The notes: generated from the letters alone by a model not told the origin. DNA of 8,079 nt from Bordetella parapertussis (GCA_945907335.1 CAMDSU010000074.1:1-8079), one strand, 5' to 3'. Positions 1 through 7,077 are shown, numbered from the stretch's first letter. Made by a program: numbers and translations.

Positions 1-230
<230 letters not shown>

Positions 231-254
231 TCATTTCCTAAAGTGATGTTGAAC

Positions 255-282
255 AGTTGTGGATAAGTCGGTGGATTTCAAG
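255..282 (-). promoter_or_regulatory. Sigma-32 (heat-shock) type promoter for dnaK
   Basis: On the minus strand a perfect -35 CTTGAA (plus 277-282) is followed after 14 nt by CCACAACT (plus 255-262). That matches the sigma-32 -10 consensus CCCCATNT at 5 of 7 defined positions. Transcription would start near 248, giving a leader of about 57 nt before dnaK. The same arrangement precedes grpE. This is a motif match by eye, supported by the expected regulon membership of dnaK. Confidence 0.55.
258..266 (-). promoter_or_regulatory. DnaA box (perfect 9-mer) in the dnaK promoter
   Basis: TTATCCACA reads on the minus strand from 266 to 258, identical to the high-affinity DnaA box consensus. It overlaps the predicted -10 element and the end of the spacer of the dnaK heat-shock promoter. 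A bound DnaA would be placed to compete with RNA polymerase. A single isolated box may be chance. Confidence 0.35.
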
Positions 283-305
283 TGCGCTGCATGTGAACAA
301 GAATG

Positions 306-878
306 TCACTTAGGTGCAGTCACGGTGACCAGCGCCGGGCGCAGCACCCGGTCGGCGATTAAGTAACCCTTTTGTAGAACCGTAACAACAGTGTTGGGTT
401 CTTGCTCGGCAGCAACCACGGAAATGGCTTGGTGATGGTGCGGGTCAAATTTAACGCCCGCTTCTGGATTGATTTCAATCACTTTGTGGCGTTCGAGTGC
501 AGATTTCAGCTGCCTTAATGTGGCCTCTGAGCCTTCGCGCAATTGCTCGGCAGTGGCGTCTGCAATGGCCAAGCCAGCAGACAGACTGTCCGCCACAGGC
601 AACAGGCTTTCTGCAAATGCTTCAACCGCAAATTTGCGCGCTTTTGACACTTCTTCATCGGCGCGGCGACGGGCGTTTTCAACCTCTGCCTTGGCGCGTA
701 AAAACTGGTCGGCCAAATCGGAATTGGCAACTTTGAGGTTGGCCAGTTCAGCCTGTGCATCAGCCAAAGGGTCCAAGGAATACGCCTGAGGGTCAGGCGC
801 GGGAGTTGAGGTTGCGTCCATGACAGGTTCGGTGTTGCCCGTGTTTTCAGACGGGTGAGGGGTTTGGGGGTCAGACAT
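306..878 (-). CDS. grpE: Nucleotide exchange factor GrpE
   Basis: GrpE is the homodimeric cytosolic co-chaperone that releases ADP from DnaK and acts as a thermosensor. The 190-residue length is normal for the family. Residues 1-35 are a low-complexity, proline-rich, disordered tail. Residues 40-100 form the long dimerisation helix with the family pattern [13 protein letters not shown] (65-76 region). The C-terminal beta-domain carries the signature [10 protein letters not shown] (144-153) followed by [18 protein letters not shown] (167-184). The ATG at 878 has no clear Shine-Dalgarno sequence but gives the expected N-terminus. The gene is upstream of dnaK in the same direction and is probably heat-inducible through the sigma-32-like promoter at 913-940. 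hrcA and dnaJ are not in the window. Confidence 0.97.
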   Translation of the reverse strand: MSDPQTPHPSENTGNTEPVMDATSTPAPDPQAYSLDPLADAQAELANLKVANSDLADQFLRAKAEVENARRRADEEVSKARKFAVEAFAESLLPVADSLSAGLAIADATAEQLREGSEATLRQLKSALERHKVIEINPEAGVKFDPHHHQAISVVAAEQEPNTVVTVLQKGYLIADRVLRPALVTVTAPK

Positions 879-912
879 ACGGTTGAAAGATGAACTTTTG
901 ATACAGGCTTTT

Positions 913-940
913 AGTTGGGAGGGGTTTGTCTGAATTCAAG
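913..940 (-). promoter_or_regulatory. Sigma-32 (heat-shock) type promoter for grpE
   Basis: On the minus strand CTTGAA (plus 935-940), preceded by CCT, is followed after exactly 14 nt by TCCCAACT (plus 913-920). This matches CCCCATNT at 5 of 7 defined positions. The start of transcription would be near 906, leaving a leader of about 28 nt before grpE. Element and spacing are nearly the same as in the dnaK promoter. Confidence 0.55.
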
Positions 941-1085
941 AGGCCACGTTTGAAGGGTTTGAAATTTCACTGAAACTAAAAATTTGTTTAGATTCAATCA
1001 AAAAAATAGCGGTATTTAGTTTATTTAATGACTATTTATAACCAAAAAAAATTAATATCGGGGATTCACATCCTAGGTTTTCACC
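941..1085. other. AT-rich divergent intergenic region with an inverted repeat
   Basis: The stretch between the grpE promoter and the regulator gene is strongly AT-rich, unlike the rest of the window. AAACTAAA (973-980) and TTTAGTTT (1015-1022) form an 8-bp inverted repeat with 34 nt between arms. GAAATTTC (961-968) is a perfect 8-bp palindrome. TATAAC at 1037-1042 is a possible -10 for the plus-strand gene but has no good -35. The repeats may be operators for the adjacent regulator or simply a result of low GC. Confidence 0.3.
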
Positions 1086-1823
1086 ATGCCCAGACAATTC
1101 ATATTCAACAGATTGAGCAAACAATTGCAGGAGCAAGACATCAGCTACACAAAGGTGGCGGAACACTTACAGATGACTGTCACTGCCACCAAACTCATTT
1201 TTGAGACCCATGACTGCACGCTCAGTTGTATCGAAAAGATCTGTGGTCTGGTGGGTTTGAAGTTGGAAGATTTGCTCGACCTTCAGCCAAAGCCGGTTCA
1301 ATTGCTGGAACATTTGACCCAGCAACATGAAATTGAATTAATTTCCAACAAAAAATTATTTGCCGTGGCGGTCAGCGCTATGTCTTTTTGGACCTTTAAA
1401 GACATTTTGAGCAGGGTCAAGGTCAATAAAACCGAGTTGGTCACCTTGCTTCAAAGATTAGAGGAAATGGGTATGGTGCAAGTCATCCCTGGCAACCAAT
1501 TCAAGCTGACTATTTCAAAAAAGTTCAGTTGGATATCCGATGGCCCCATCATGCGCATGACCCGCAGAGAGTCGGCAAATTACTTTGCTTATACCTTTGA
1601 AGAGCCCATTGACTTGATAAGTACTTTCAGTGTCCACGTAACACCGGCGTCCCATAACAAATTCAAGTCGCAACTGATACAAATCACTAAACAATACCAA
1701 TTGGCCATGCTGCAGGAAGCAGCGTTGCCTTTTGACGAAAAAATTCAGGTTTCACTGTGCTTGGCAGCACGCACTTGGTTGCCCAGTATTTTGCAAAGCC
1801 AGATGCGCACTGCCACCAAGTAA
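1086..1823 (+). CDS. XRE-family helix-turn-helix transcriptional regulator, target unknown
   Basis: The 245-residue cytosolic protein begins with a Cro/CI-like helix-turn-helix at about residues 5-66 (ISYTKVAEHLQMTVTATKLIFE as the HTH core, then the helix ending LVGLKLEDLL). A middle segment at about 98-145 looks like a winged helix: FWTFKDILSRVKVNKTELVTLLQRLEEMG, then a wing VIPGNQFKLTIS. The C-terminal part (146-240) includes FSWISDGPIMR and a hydrophobic strand LISTFSVHV before a long helix. This layout matches, from memory, a proteobacterial group of XRE regulators whose ligand and targets are not established. The ATG at 1086 has only a weak TAGG upstream. Codon use is clearly more AT-rich than in the flanking genes, which may indicate transfer. 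It is divergent from grpE, but nothing shows that it controls the heat-shock genes; autoregulation through the AT-rich upstream region is plausible. Confidence 0.8.
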   Translation: MPRQFIFNRLSKQLQEQDISYTKVAEHLQMTVTATKLIFETHDCTLSCIEKICGLVGLKLEDLLDLQPKPVQLLEHLTQQHEIELISNKKLFAVAVSAMSFWTFKDILSRVKVNKTELVTLLQRLEEMGMVQVIPGNQFKLTISKKFSWISDGPIMRMTRRESANYFAYTFEEPIDLISTFSVHVTPASHNKFKSQLIQITKQYQLAMLQEAALPFDEKIQVSLCLAARTWLPSILQSQMRTATK

Positions 1824-1848
1824 GGGCAAGAACGGGTTGTTGAATGTG

Positions 1849-1893
1849 TCAGTCAACTGCGACTGATGCACGTGCTGATTTGAAAAAAATCAG
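1849..1893. terminator. Inverted repeats between convergent genes, possible bidirectional terminator
   Basis: Three inverted repeats lie end to end between the regulator and FKBP stop codons. They are TCAGTC/GACTGA (1849-1854 and 1861-1866), the palindrome GCACGTGC (1868-1875), and CTGATTT/AAATCAG (1875-1881 and 1887-1893) around a GAAAA loop. The last overlaps the FKBP stop codon. None has a canonical U-tract directly after the stem, so intrinsic termination is uncertain. Confidence 0.35.
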
Positions 1894-2243
1894 TCTTCCA
1901 CACCCAACAGTTCCACCTCAAACACCAACGTAGCGTTGGGCGGTATCACACCGCCAGCACCATAGGCACCGTATCCCAAGTCTGGCGGAATCAGCAAGGT
2001 GCGCTTGCCGCCGACTTTCATGCCTTGCACGCCTTCATCCCAACCCTTGATGACCATGCCTTGACCCAGGCCAAATTCAAACGGATCGTTTCTGTCCAAG
2101 CTGGAGTCGAATTTCTCGCCTTTTTCACCGTTCTCCCAAAGCCATCCGGTGTAGTGCACTGACACATGATGACCGGCTGCCGCCAAGTCGCCGTCGCCAG
2201 TGTGGGTGTCGTCATATTGCAAGCCACTGTCGGTGGTAATCAT
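1890..2243 (-). CDS. FKBP-type peptidyl-prolyl cis-trans isomerase
   Basis: This 117-residue single-domain FKBP catalyses cis-trans isomerisation of X-Pro bonds in folding proteins. With no signal peptide or membrane segment it is probably cytosolic. The fold is complete: [11 protein letters not shown] (25-35), then KFDSS (44-48), [14 protein letters not shown] (62-75), [16 protein letters not shown] (78-93) and a final strand [11 protein letters not shown]. Residues matching the FKBP12 active site are present: Tyr31, Phe45, Asp46, Val64-Ile65, Trp68, Tyr91 and Phe108. The insertion [10 protein letters not shown] between the first strand pair is typical of short bacterial forms. AAGGA at about 9 nt before the ATG supports the start. 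It lies 58 bp after the Bug protein in the same direction and could be read through from it, but its function is generic housekeeping. Confidence 0.95.
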   Translation of the reverse strand: MITTDSGLQYDDTHTGDGDLAAAGHHVSVHYTGWLWENGEKGEKFDSSLDRNDPFEFGLGQGMVIKGWDEGVQGMKVGGKRTLLIPPDLGYGAYGAGGVIPPNATLVFEVELLGVED

Positions 2244-2301
2244 TTGTAAATCCTTGAAAGTGAATAAAACGCTGGAGTGTAGGTGAGTGTGTCTCAGCGC
2301 A

Positions 2302-3330
2302 TCACGACTCGGCCGTAAAGCCTATACGCTTGACCACAGGGCCCCAATAGTCATATTGACGCCGCATGTCCTTGGCCATCTCATCACTGCTGCCACCCAC
2401 AGGCAATAAACCTTGCAGAGCCAAGCTGTCGATCAAGCTTTTGTCTTTGAGAGACTGGTTGATGGCACTGTTGGCCGCCGCAACCACAGAGGCAGGCGTT
2501 TTTGCAGGCGCAAAAAAACCGAACCATTCCTCGACCGTCAGTCCGGCCAAGCCTTGTTCGGCAAATGTGGCAACTTCTGGCACGAAGGGCGAGCGGGATT
2601 TGCCTGATGTGGCCAATATGCGCAATTTTCCTGCGCGATGGTTGGCCAAAAAGTCGCCGTGGGGCGTGAACATGGCGGCGATTTGTCCGCCGATGACATC
2701 GGTCACGCCAGGCACCGAGCCTCGGTACGGCACATGTGTCATGGCCACGCCAGTGTTCAAACTGAGCAGCGCGCCCAAAAAATGCGGGGTGGAGCCTGCT
2801 GCCGGCGAGGCATAACTTGCACGCTCTGGGTTGGCTTTGCACCAAGCCACAAAATCTTTCACCGATTTGACCGAGCCAGGCACCATAGGACCCACGGCTA
2901 AACCATGCGACAACACCGAAGCCATGGCCACCGGCGCAAAGTCTTTGAACGGGTCGTAGGGCAGTGTGCGGTAGATGTGCGGATAAATCAGCAACATGGA
3001 ATAGGCGCTCAACAGCAAGGTGCTGCCGTCGGGTGCTGCGTTTTTGACAGCCTCGATGGCGATTCGCCCGCCCGCACCCGTTTTGTTTTCCACCACCGCA
3101 GCATTGCGCGCATAAGCACTGCCCGCCAATTTGTCACCAACCCGGCGGCTGGTGGTGTCAGCAGTGCCGCCAGCTGGAAAACCGCAAATAATTTTTACTT
3201 GGTCAATCGGCAAGCTGCTGGTTTGCGAAAACACTGACCATGGCGACATGGCAGCAGCAGCCAAGCCGAGTGTTTGCAGCGCCTGACGGCGCGAGTCAGA
3301 AAGGGATGGGTCAAAAGACGGTTTAGGCAT
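2302..3330 (-). CDS. Bug/TctC-family tripartite tricarboxylate transporter substrate-binding protein, Tat-type signal
   Basis: This periplasmic solute-binding protein would capture an organic acid and hand it to a TctA/TctB-type membrane permease, which is not in this window. With the start chosen here it has 342 residues, normal for the family after adding a leader. Residues 13-18 are SRRQAL followed by a hydrophobic stretch to about residue 36, which fits a twin-arginine signal. The mature part has the family blocks [18 protein letters not shown] (45-62), [12 protein letters not shown] (80-91), THVPYRG (198-204) and [12 protein letters not shown] (268-279). I chose the ATG at 3330 because GAGGA lies 5 nt upstream; the in-frame ATG at 3342 (four residues longer) has no ribosome binding site. 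The gene lies 80 bp after the acyl-CoA ligase in the same direction, suggesting that its ligand is the acid that ligase activates, possibly a hydroxycinnamate. The ligand cannot be read from the sequence. Confidence 0.9.
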   Translation of the reverse strand: MPKPSFDPSLSDSRRQALQTLGLAAAAMSPWSVFSQTSSLPIDQVKIICGFPAGGTADTTSRRVGDKLAGSAYARNAAVVENKTGAGGRIAIEAVKNAAPDGSTLLLSAYSMLLIYPHIYRTLPYDPFKDFAPVAMASVLSHGLAVGPMVPGSVKSVKDFVAWCKANPERASYASPAAGSTPHFLGALLSLNTGVAMTHVPYRGSVPGVTDVIGGQIAAMFTPHGDFLANHRAGKLRILATSGKSRSPFVPEVATFAEQGLAGLTVEEWFGFFAPAKTPASVVAAANSAINQSLKDKSLIDSLALQGLLPVGGSSDEMAKDMRRQYDYWGPVVKRIGFTAES

Positions 3331-3331
3331 G

Positions 3332-3340
3332 CAGGTCCTC
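3332..3340 (-). promoter_or_regulatory. Ribosome binding site deciding the Bug protein start
   Basis: GAGGA on the minus strand, within this segment, is placed 5 nt before the ATG at 3330. It overlaps the alternative upstream ATG at 3342, which itself lacks any purine-rich site. This favours the shorter protein. Confidence 0.6.
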
Positions 3341-3410
3341 ATTCAAGGTTGAGCGCGCACAACCTGTGCGCAATGGGGGATGGCATAAAGGGTTGTGCAA
3401 GGCATCGCAA

Positions 3411-5264
3411 TCAGTCTGGCGTTAAGAGGCCACTCACGGAACCCGCATACATGGCGAGTACCAAGGCATTGCGCTGTTTAAGTACCGCGCGTTGGTTAAT
3501 CGACCCTTTATCGGTGACTTCACCCGCGTCAATGGACGGCGGTTCGGTCAACAGCAGCAGACGCGAGATACGGTTGGCGCTGCCTGTGGCTTGTTGCGCC
3601 AATGTATTGAGCCGGTCCTGAAAAAATGCCAACGTGTCTGGGTGCTGCAACACCGCGGTCAGCGCGGCGGTATCTGGCAAAGGGCACAACTCACGCACCC
3701 GCGGTGTGGTGAACAACATGGCGCCCACTTCATTCATGTTTAAACCTGTGATCACCGCGTCTTGCACGTAAGGCGCACCTGCTGCAATGATGCGAGCGCG
3801 CAGTGGCCCTACGCTGACAAACGTTCCCGTGGCAAGTTTGAAGTCCTCGGCGATGCGGCCATCAAAACGCAGACCGTCATGCGGGTTTGTGGCATCGCGC
3901 CACATCACAGCATCGCCACTTTTTAGAAAACCCTCTTCGTCAAAGGCTTCAGCGGTAGCTTCTGGTGCTCGCCAATAGCCCGGCGTGACATTCGGTCCTT
4001 TGTAGCGCACTTCGATTTTGTCGCCTAGAGGGACCAATTTGAGTTGCAATCCCGCGCAGGGTAAACCCAAGTCGCCAGACACCACCTCCGGGCGCGGTAC
4101 AAAAATACCAAAGGGACCGGTTTCGGTCATGCCAAGTCCTGTACCCATGACGATGCGTTTTCCCAATTCACGCTCTTGCGCAGCATGCAAACTGTCCCAG
4201 ATGGGTTGCGCCAATGCAGCGCCTGAGTAAAAAAACATACGCACTTTGCTGAGCAAATTTTTTCGCAACACATCGTCGGTGTGCATGGCATTGGCAATGG
4301 CTTCCAAACCGGTCGGCACATTGAAATACACGGTGGGTGCAATCTCTCGCAAATTGCGCAAGGTTTCAGGCATGAGCGCTGGAATCGGTTTGCCGTCGTC
4401 AATATAGAGCGAACCACCATGAAACAACACCAAGCCAACATTGTGGTTACCGCCAAAGGTGTGGTTCCAAGGCAGCCAATCGACAAGCACGGGCGCGGCC
4501 TCGCCAAGCACGGGCATGGACTGCCACATTTGTTGCTGGTTGGCGCACCACATGCGGTGTGTGTTGATCACGCCTTTGGGTAAATTGGTGGAGCCAGACG
4601 TGAATAAAAATTTGACCACGGTGTCAGGGGTGGTGGCATGCATGGCGTCATCGACCGCAGGCGTGTCCTCGGTGTGCAGCCATTCAGAAAAACGTGTGTA
4701 GGGGCGCTTGAGTTCGCCGTTGACCAACACCACGTCAACATCGTCTGCCACGCAAGCCTCAATGGCTGTGCCATAGCGCTGTGCATCTGCTGCCATCACC
4801 AGTCCCGGGGTGAGCGTGCGCAATATGTGTTTGAGTTTGTCAAAATCTTTACTGACCGTGGCGTAAGCGGGAGACACTGGGCAGTAAGCAATGCCCACCA
4901 TCATGCAGGCCAGTGCCATCATGCCGTGCTCCAAGCTGTTTTCACTCAAGATGACGACAGGTCGATCTACGCTCAGTCCTTTGTGCAGCAACGCTTGTCC
5001 AATACGCCGTGCGGCGGTCACCGCCTGTGCATAGGTCAGATGTTCCCAGTCACCCGTCGTGCCGTCGGGCAGACGTTTGCGCCTGGCCATCAAGGTGCGA
5101 TCAGGCGCAACCCGCGACCAGTGCAGCAATTTGTCGGTCATGCGATGCGGATATGTTTGTAACGCCTCATCGGCTTGCGCATATTGCACGCCGTTGTCCC
5201 GCGTCTGGACATGTACGCGGGTGATGCCATAGCGCATGTCGCGGTAGAGAGCAGGTGGGATCAT
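3411..5264 (-). CDS. fcs: Feruloyl-CoA synthase family acyl-CoA ligase (AMP-forming)
   Basis: This 617-residue ANL-superfamily enzyme would activate a hydroxycinnamic acid (ferulate, p-coumarate or caffeate are the family substrates) to its CoA thioester with ATP, in the cytosol. Visible motifs in order are the ATP-binding loop TSGSTNLPKG (222-231), DWLPWNHTFGGNHN (262-275), GLGMTETGP (376-384), the SGDA segment (449-452), the hinge region FDGRIAEDFKLATGTFVSVG (467-486), and GEVTDKGSINQR (581-592) with the probable adenylation lysine K586. The stretch VINTHRMWCANQQQ after the P-loop and the hinge block are hallmarks of the feruloyl-CoA synthase subgroup. Asn227 replaces the usual Gly in the P-loop. 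The start overlaps the hydratase stop as ATGA with no Shine-Dalgarno, indicating translational coupling. The family assignment is firm; the exact substrate is inferred. Confidence 0.88.
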   Translation of the reverse strand: MIPPALYRDMRYGITRVHVQTRDNGVQYAQADEALQTYPHRMTDKLLHWSRVAPDRTLMARRKRLPDGTTGDWEHLTYAQAVTAARRIGQALLHKGLSVDRPVVILSENSLEHGMMALACMMVGIAYCPVSPAYATVSKDFDKLKHILRTLTPGLVMAADAQRYGTAIEACVADDVDVVLVNGELKRPYTRFSEWLHTEDTPAVDDAMHATTPDTVVKFLFTSGSTNLPKGVINTHRMWCANQQQMWQSMPVLGEAAPVLVDWLPWNHTFGGNHNVGLVLFHGGSLYIDDGKPIPALMPETLRNLREIAPTVYFNVPTGLEAIANAMHTDDVLRKNLLSKVRMFFYSGAALAQPIWDSLHAAQERELGKRIVMGTGLGMTETGPFGIFVPRPEVVSGDLGLPCAGLQLKLVPLGDKIEVRYKGPNVTPGYWRAPEATAEAFDEEGFLKSGDAVMWRDATNPHDGLRFDGRIAEDFKLATGTFVSVGPLRARIIAAGAPYVQDAVITGLNMNEVGAMLFTTPRVRELCPLPDTAALTAVLQHPDTLAFFQDRLNTLAQQATGSANRISRLLLLTEPPSIDAGEVTDKGSINQRAVLKQRNALVLAMYAGSVSGLLTPD

Positions 5265-6034
5265 GGTTTAGGCGTGACTTTGGCCGCGCGGCCTTGCAAA
5301 AATGCATCTACCCGTGCCTTGGCTTCAGGCGCGGCTTGCGTGATGGAGGACATCAGCGATTCGGTGATGAAACCATGGTCGGCTGGTTGCTCGGCTATCC
5401 GAGGCAATGCATGCATCAAGGCGTAATTGGTCAAGGGCGCGTTGCCTGCGATGTGAGTCGCGAGTTCCATGGCCTTGTCAAATGCGCGGCCAGCGCCCAC
5501 CAGGTATTGGGCAAACCCAGCGCGTTCGCTGTCGGCGGCGTTGTAGACACGGCCCGTCATCATCATGTCGGTCATGCGAGCCACACCAATCAATTTTGGA
5601 ATACGTACTGCGCCGCCGCCGCCGACAAATATGCCGCGTGAACCTTCTGGTAAGGCGTAAAAAGTGGTGTCGTCTGCCACTCGGATATGGCAGGATGCTG
5701 CAAGTTCAAGTCCACCACCCACCACTGCACCTTGCAAGGCTGCAACCACCGGCACCGTGCCGAACTGAATCTGCTCAAAAGCGCGGTGCCACATGCGAGA
5801 GTGGTGCATGCCTTGACCGGCGTCACGGGACTGCAATTCGCTCAGGTCCAAGCCCGCACAAAAATGGTCTCCGCTGCCGTGCAAAACCGCGGCACGTGCA
5901 TGGTCCTGTAACTGTGAAAAAACTTCGCGCAAAGACACGATCAATGCATCGTTCAAAGCATTGCGTTTGGTCGGGCGATTCAAGCGAACCACCGCGATGT
6001 GGTCGTGCATTTCGAAGTGAAGGTCGGGATTCAT
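5261..6034 (-). CDS. Crotonase-family enoyl-CoA hydratase
   Basis: This 257-residue crotonase-fold protein would hydrate an enoyl-CoA, here probably the thioester made by the ligase encoded next. The N-terminal pattern VVRLNRPTKRNALN (15-28) and the oxyanion-hole segment HFCAGLDLSEL (57-67) are typical. The second block QGAVVGGGLELAASCHIRVAD carries Glu110, and YALPEGSRG carries Glu130. Their 20-residue spacing equals that of the two catalytic glutamates of classic enoyl-CoA hydratase (rat E144/E164). Known feruloyl-CoA hydratase/lyases of the HCHL type have a Ser at the first position, so this enzyme looks more like a true hydratase, or another crotonase, than a vanillin-forming lyase. No clear Shine-Dalgarno is seen before the ATG at 6034. 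It is first in the minus-strand run, with a 4-bp ATGA overlap to the ligase. Confidence 0.92.
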   Translation of the reverse strand: MNPDLHFEMHDHIAVVRLNRPTKRNALNDALIVSLREVFSQLQDHARAAVLHGSGDHFCAGLDLSELQSRDAGQGMHHSRMWHRAFEQIQFGTVPVVAALQGAVVGGGLELAASCHIRVADDTTFYALPEGSRGIFVGGGGAVRIPKLIGVARMTDMMMTGRVYNAADSERAGFAQYLVGAGRAFDKAMELATHIAGNAPLTNYALMHALPRIAEQPADHGFITESLMSSITQAAPEAKARVDAFLQGRAAKVTPKP

Positions 6035-6072
6035 GTGTCTGGTTATAGTTGATCAAACAATCTTAAACGACC
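6035..6072. promoter_or_regulatory. 38-bp divergent promoter region of the hydratase and amidohydrolase genes
   Basis: This very short gap must serve two divergent starts. It contains the perfect palindrome TTGATCAA (6049-6056), TATAGT (6044-6049) as a possible plus-strand -10, and TATAAC (6047-6042) as a possible minus-strand -10. The two -10 candidates overlap, and neither has a convincing -35. Neither gene has a visible Shine-Dalgarno, so short or absent leaders are possible. The palindrome could be a regulator site. Confidence 0.35.
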
Positions 6073-6933
6073 ATGAATCACCAAGACCTTATTGCCATAG
6101 ATATTCATACCCATGCTGAAGTCAGCTGCTGGAACCCTTTTGACAATTACGGCGAGGAGTACGACCGCGCAGCGGACAAGTACTTTGGCTCGGACCGCCG
6201 GCCGACCATACAAGAAACCGTGGCCTATTACCGCGAACGCAAGATTGGTCTGGTCATGTTCACGGTGGACGCTGAATCACACATGGGGCGTCGGCGTATT
6301 CCGAACGAGGAAATCGCCAAGGCCGCGCGAGACAACAGCGACATGATGATTGCCTTTGCCAGCGTTGATCCGCACAAAGGCAAGATGGGTGCGCGTGAGG
6401 CCGAGCGTTTGATCAAAGAAGAGGGTGTGCGCGGCTTCAAGTTTCATCCGACGGTGCAAGGCTATCACCCTTACGACAAAATGGCCTGGCCGATTTACGA
6501 CGTCATCAACGCCTACAAACTGCCCGCCATTTTTCACACCGGCCACAGCGGCATAGGCAGTGGCATGCGTTGCGGTGGTGGATTGCGACTGGCTTTGAGC
6601 AATCCTATGCATTTAGACGATGTGGCGGTTGACTGGCCTGACATGCAAATCGTCATGGCGCATCCCAGTTTTCCTTGGCAAGATGAAGCCTTGAGCGTGG
6701 CCATGCACAAACCCAATGTGTGGATAGACCTCTCCGGTTGGAGCCCGAAATACTTTCCCAAAAGTTTGGTGCAGTACGCCAATACCTTGCTGAAAGACCG
6801 CGTGTTGTTCGGCAGCGATTACCCCTTGATCACCCCCGAGCGTTGGATGAAAGACTTTGAAGTCGCGGGCTTCAAACCAGAGGTGATGCCCGGAATATTG
6901 AAGGGCAATGCGGTGCGGTTATTGGGCTTGTGA
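6073..6933 (+). CDS. Metal-dependent amidohydrolase (Amidohydro_2 family), possible beta-ketoacyl-CoA hydrolase
   Basis: This 286-residue cytosolic TIM-barrel hydrolase has the ligand set of the ACMSD-like amidohydrolases. HTH (His12, His14) follows strand 1, FKFHP (His125) and FHTGH (His155, His158) come in the middle, VMAHPSFPW carries His197, and LFGSDYP carries Asp249 near the C-terminus. The length fits the family and no signal peptide is present. The family covers decarboxylases, lactonases and C-C hydrolases, so the reaction cannot be read directly. Its divergence from the hydratase and feruloyl-CoA synthase genes suggests a role like CouO-type 4-hydroxyphenyl-beta-ketoacyl-CoA hydrolases of p-coumarate catabolism, which cleave the shortened side chain. 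The ATG at 6073 has no obvious ribosome binding site. Fold assignment is confident; the function is inferred from context. Confidence 0.88.
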   Translation: MNHQDLIAIDIHTHAEVSCWNPFDNYGEEYDRAADKYFGSDRRPTIQETVAYYRERKIGLVMFTVDAESHMGRRRIPNEEIAKAARDNSDMMIAFASVDPHKGKMGAREAERLIKEEGVRGFKFHPTVQGYHPYDKMAWPIYDVINAYKLPAIFHTGHSGIGSGMRCGGGLRLALSNPMHLDDVAVDWPDMQIVMAHPSFPWQDEALSVAMHKPNVWIDLSGWSPKYFPKSLVQYANTLLKDRVLFGSDYPLITPERWMKDFEVAGFKPEVMPGILKGNAVRLLGL

Positions 6934-7077
6934 TGCAATCAAAACCCACATGAGTTTTGTGTCTATCCAAGCACCAAACAAGGTCGCGGTGCGCTGATTG
7001 AGGTGTATTAACCCTGTTGATGAATCGGACTAAAAACAAAGCGATTGGGTTACAGGGGAATTACTTAGACTGCGACA
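6934..7077. other. Intergenic stretch without a gene
   Basis: No ORF with coding character was seen between the amidohydrolase and the hairpin before the flotillin-like gene. A short inverted repeat CAAAAC/GTTTTG (6940-6945 and 6954-6959) with an 8-nt loop follows the amidohydrolase stop and could be a weak terminator. Confidence 0.3.

Noticed and set aside
941..1085. Origin-like region suggested by AT-richness near a DnaA box
   Set aside because: Only one DnaA box was seen, and it is about 700 bp away, beyond grpE. No box cluster or dnaA/dnaN/parAB genes are present.
3331..3342. Upstream ATG at 3342 for the Bug protein
   Set aside because: It adds only four residues and has no Shine-Dalgarno, whereas the ATG at 3330 has GAGGA at good spacing.
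4638..5162. Plus-strand open frame (174 codons) opposite the acyl-CoA ligase
   Set aside because: No domain pattern; composition is typical of an antisense shadow, and the ligase is intact on the minus strand.
5261..6034. Calling the crotonase a feruloyl-CoA hydratase/lyase (vanillin-forming Ech)
   Set aside because: The neighbouring ligase invites it, but the two-glutamate active site and differing sequence around it argue for a true hydratase-like enzyme; kept as a family-level call.
5407..6048. Plus-strand open frame (213 codons) opposite the enoyl-CoA hydratase
   Set aside because: Its translation is rich in Arg, Cys and His as expected from an antisense frame. The opposite strand encodes an intact crotonase with both catalytic glutamates.
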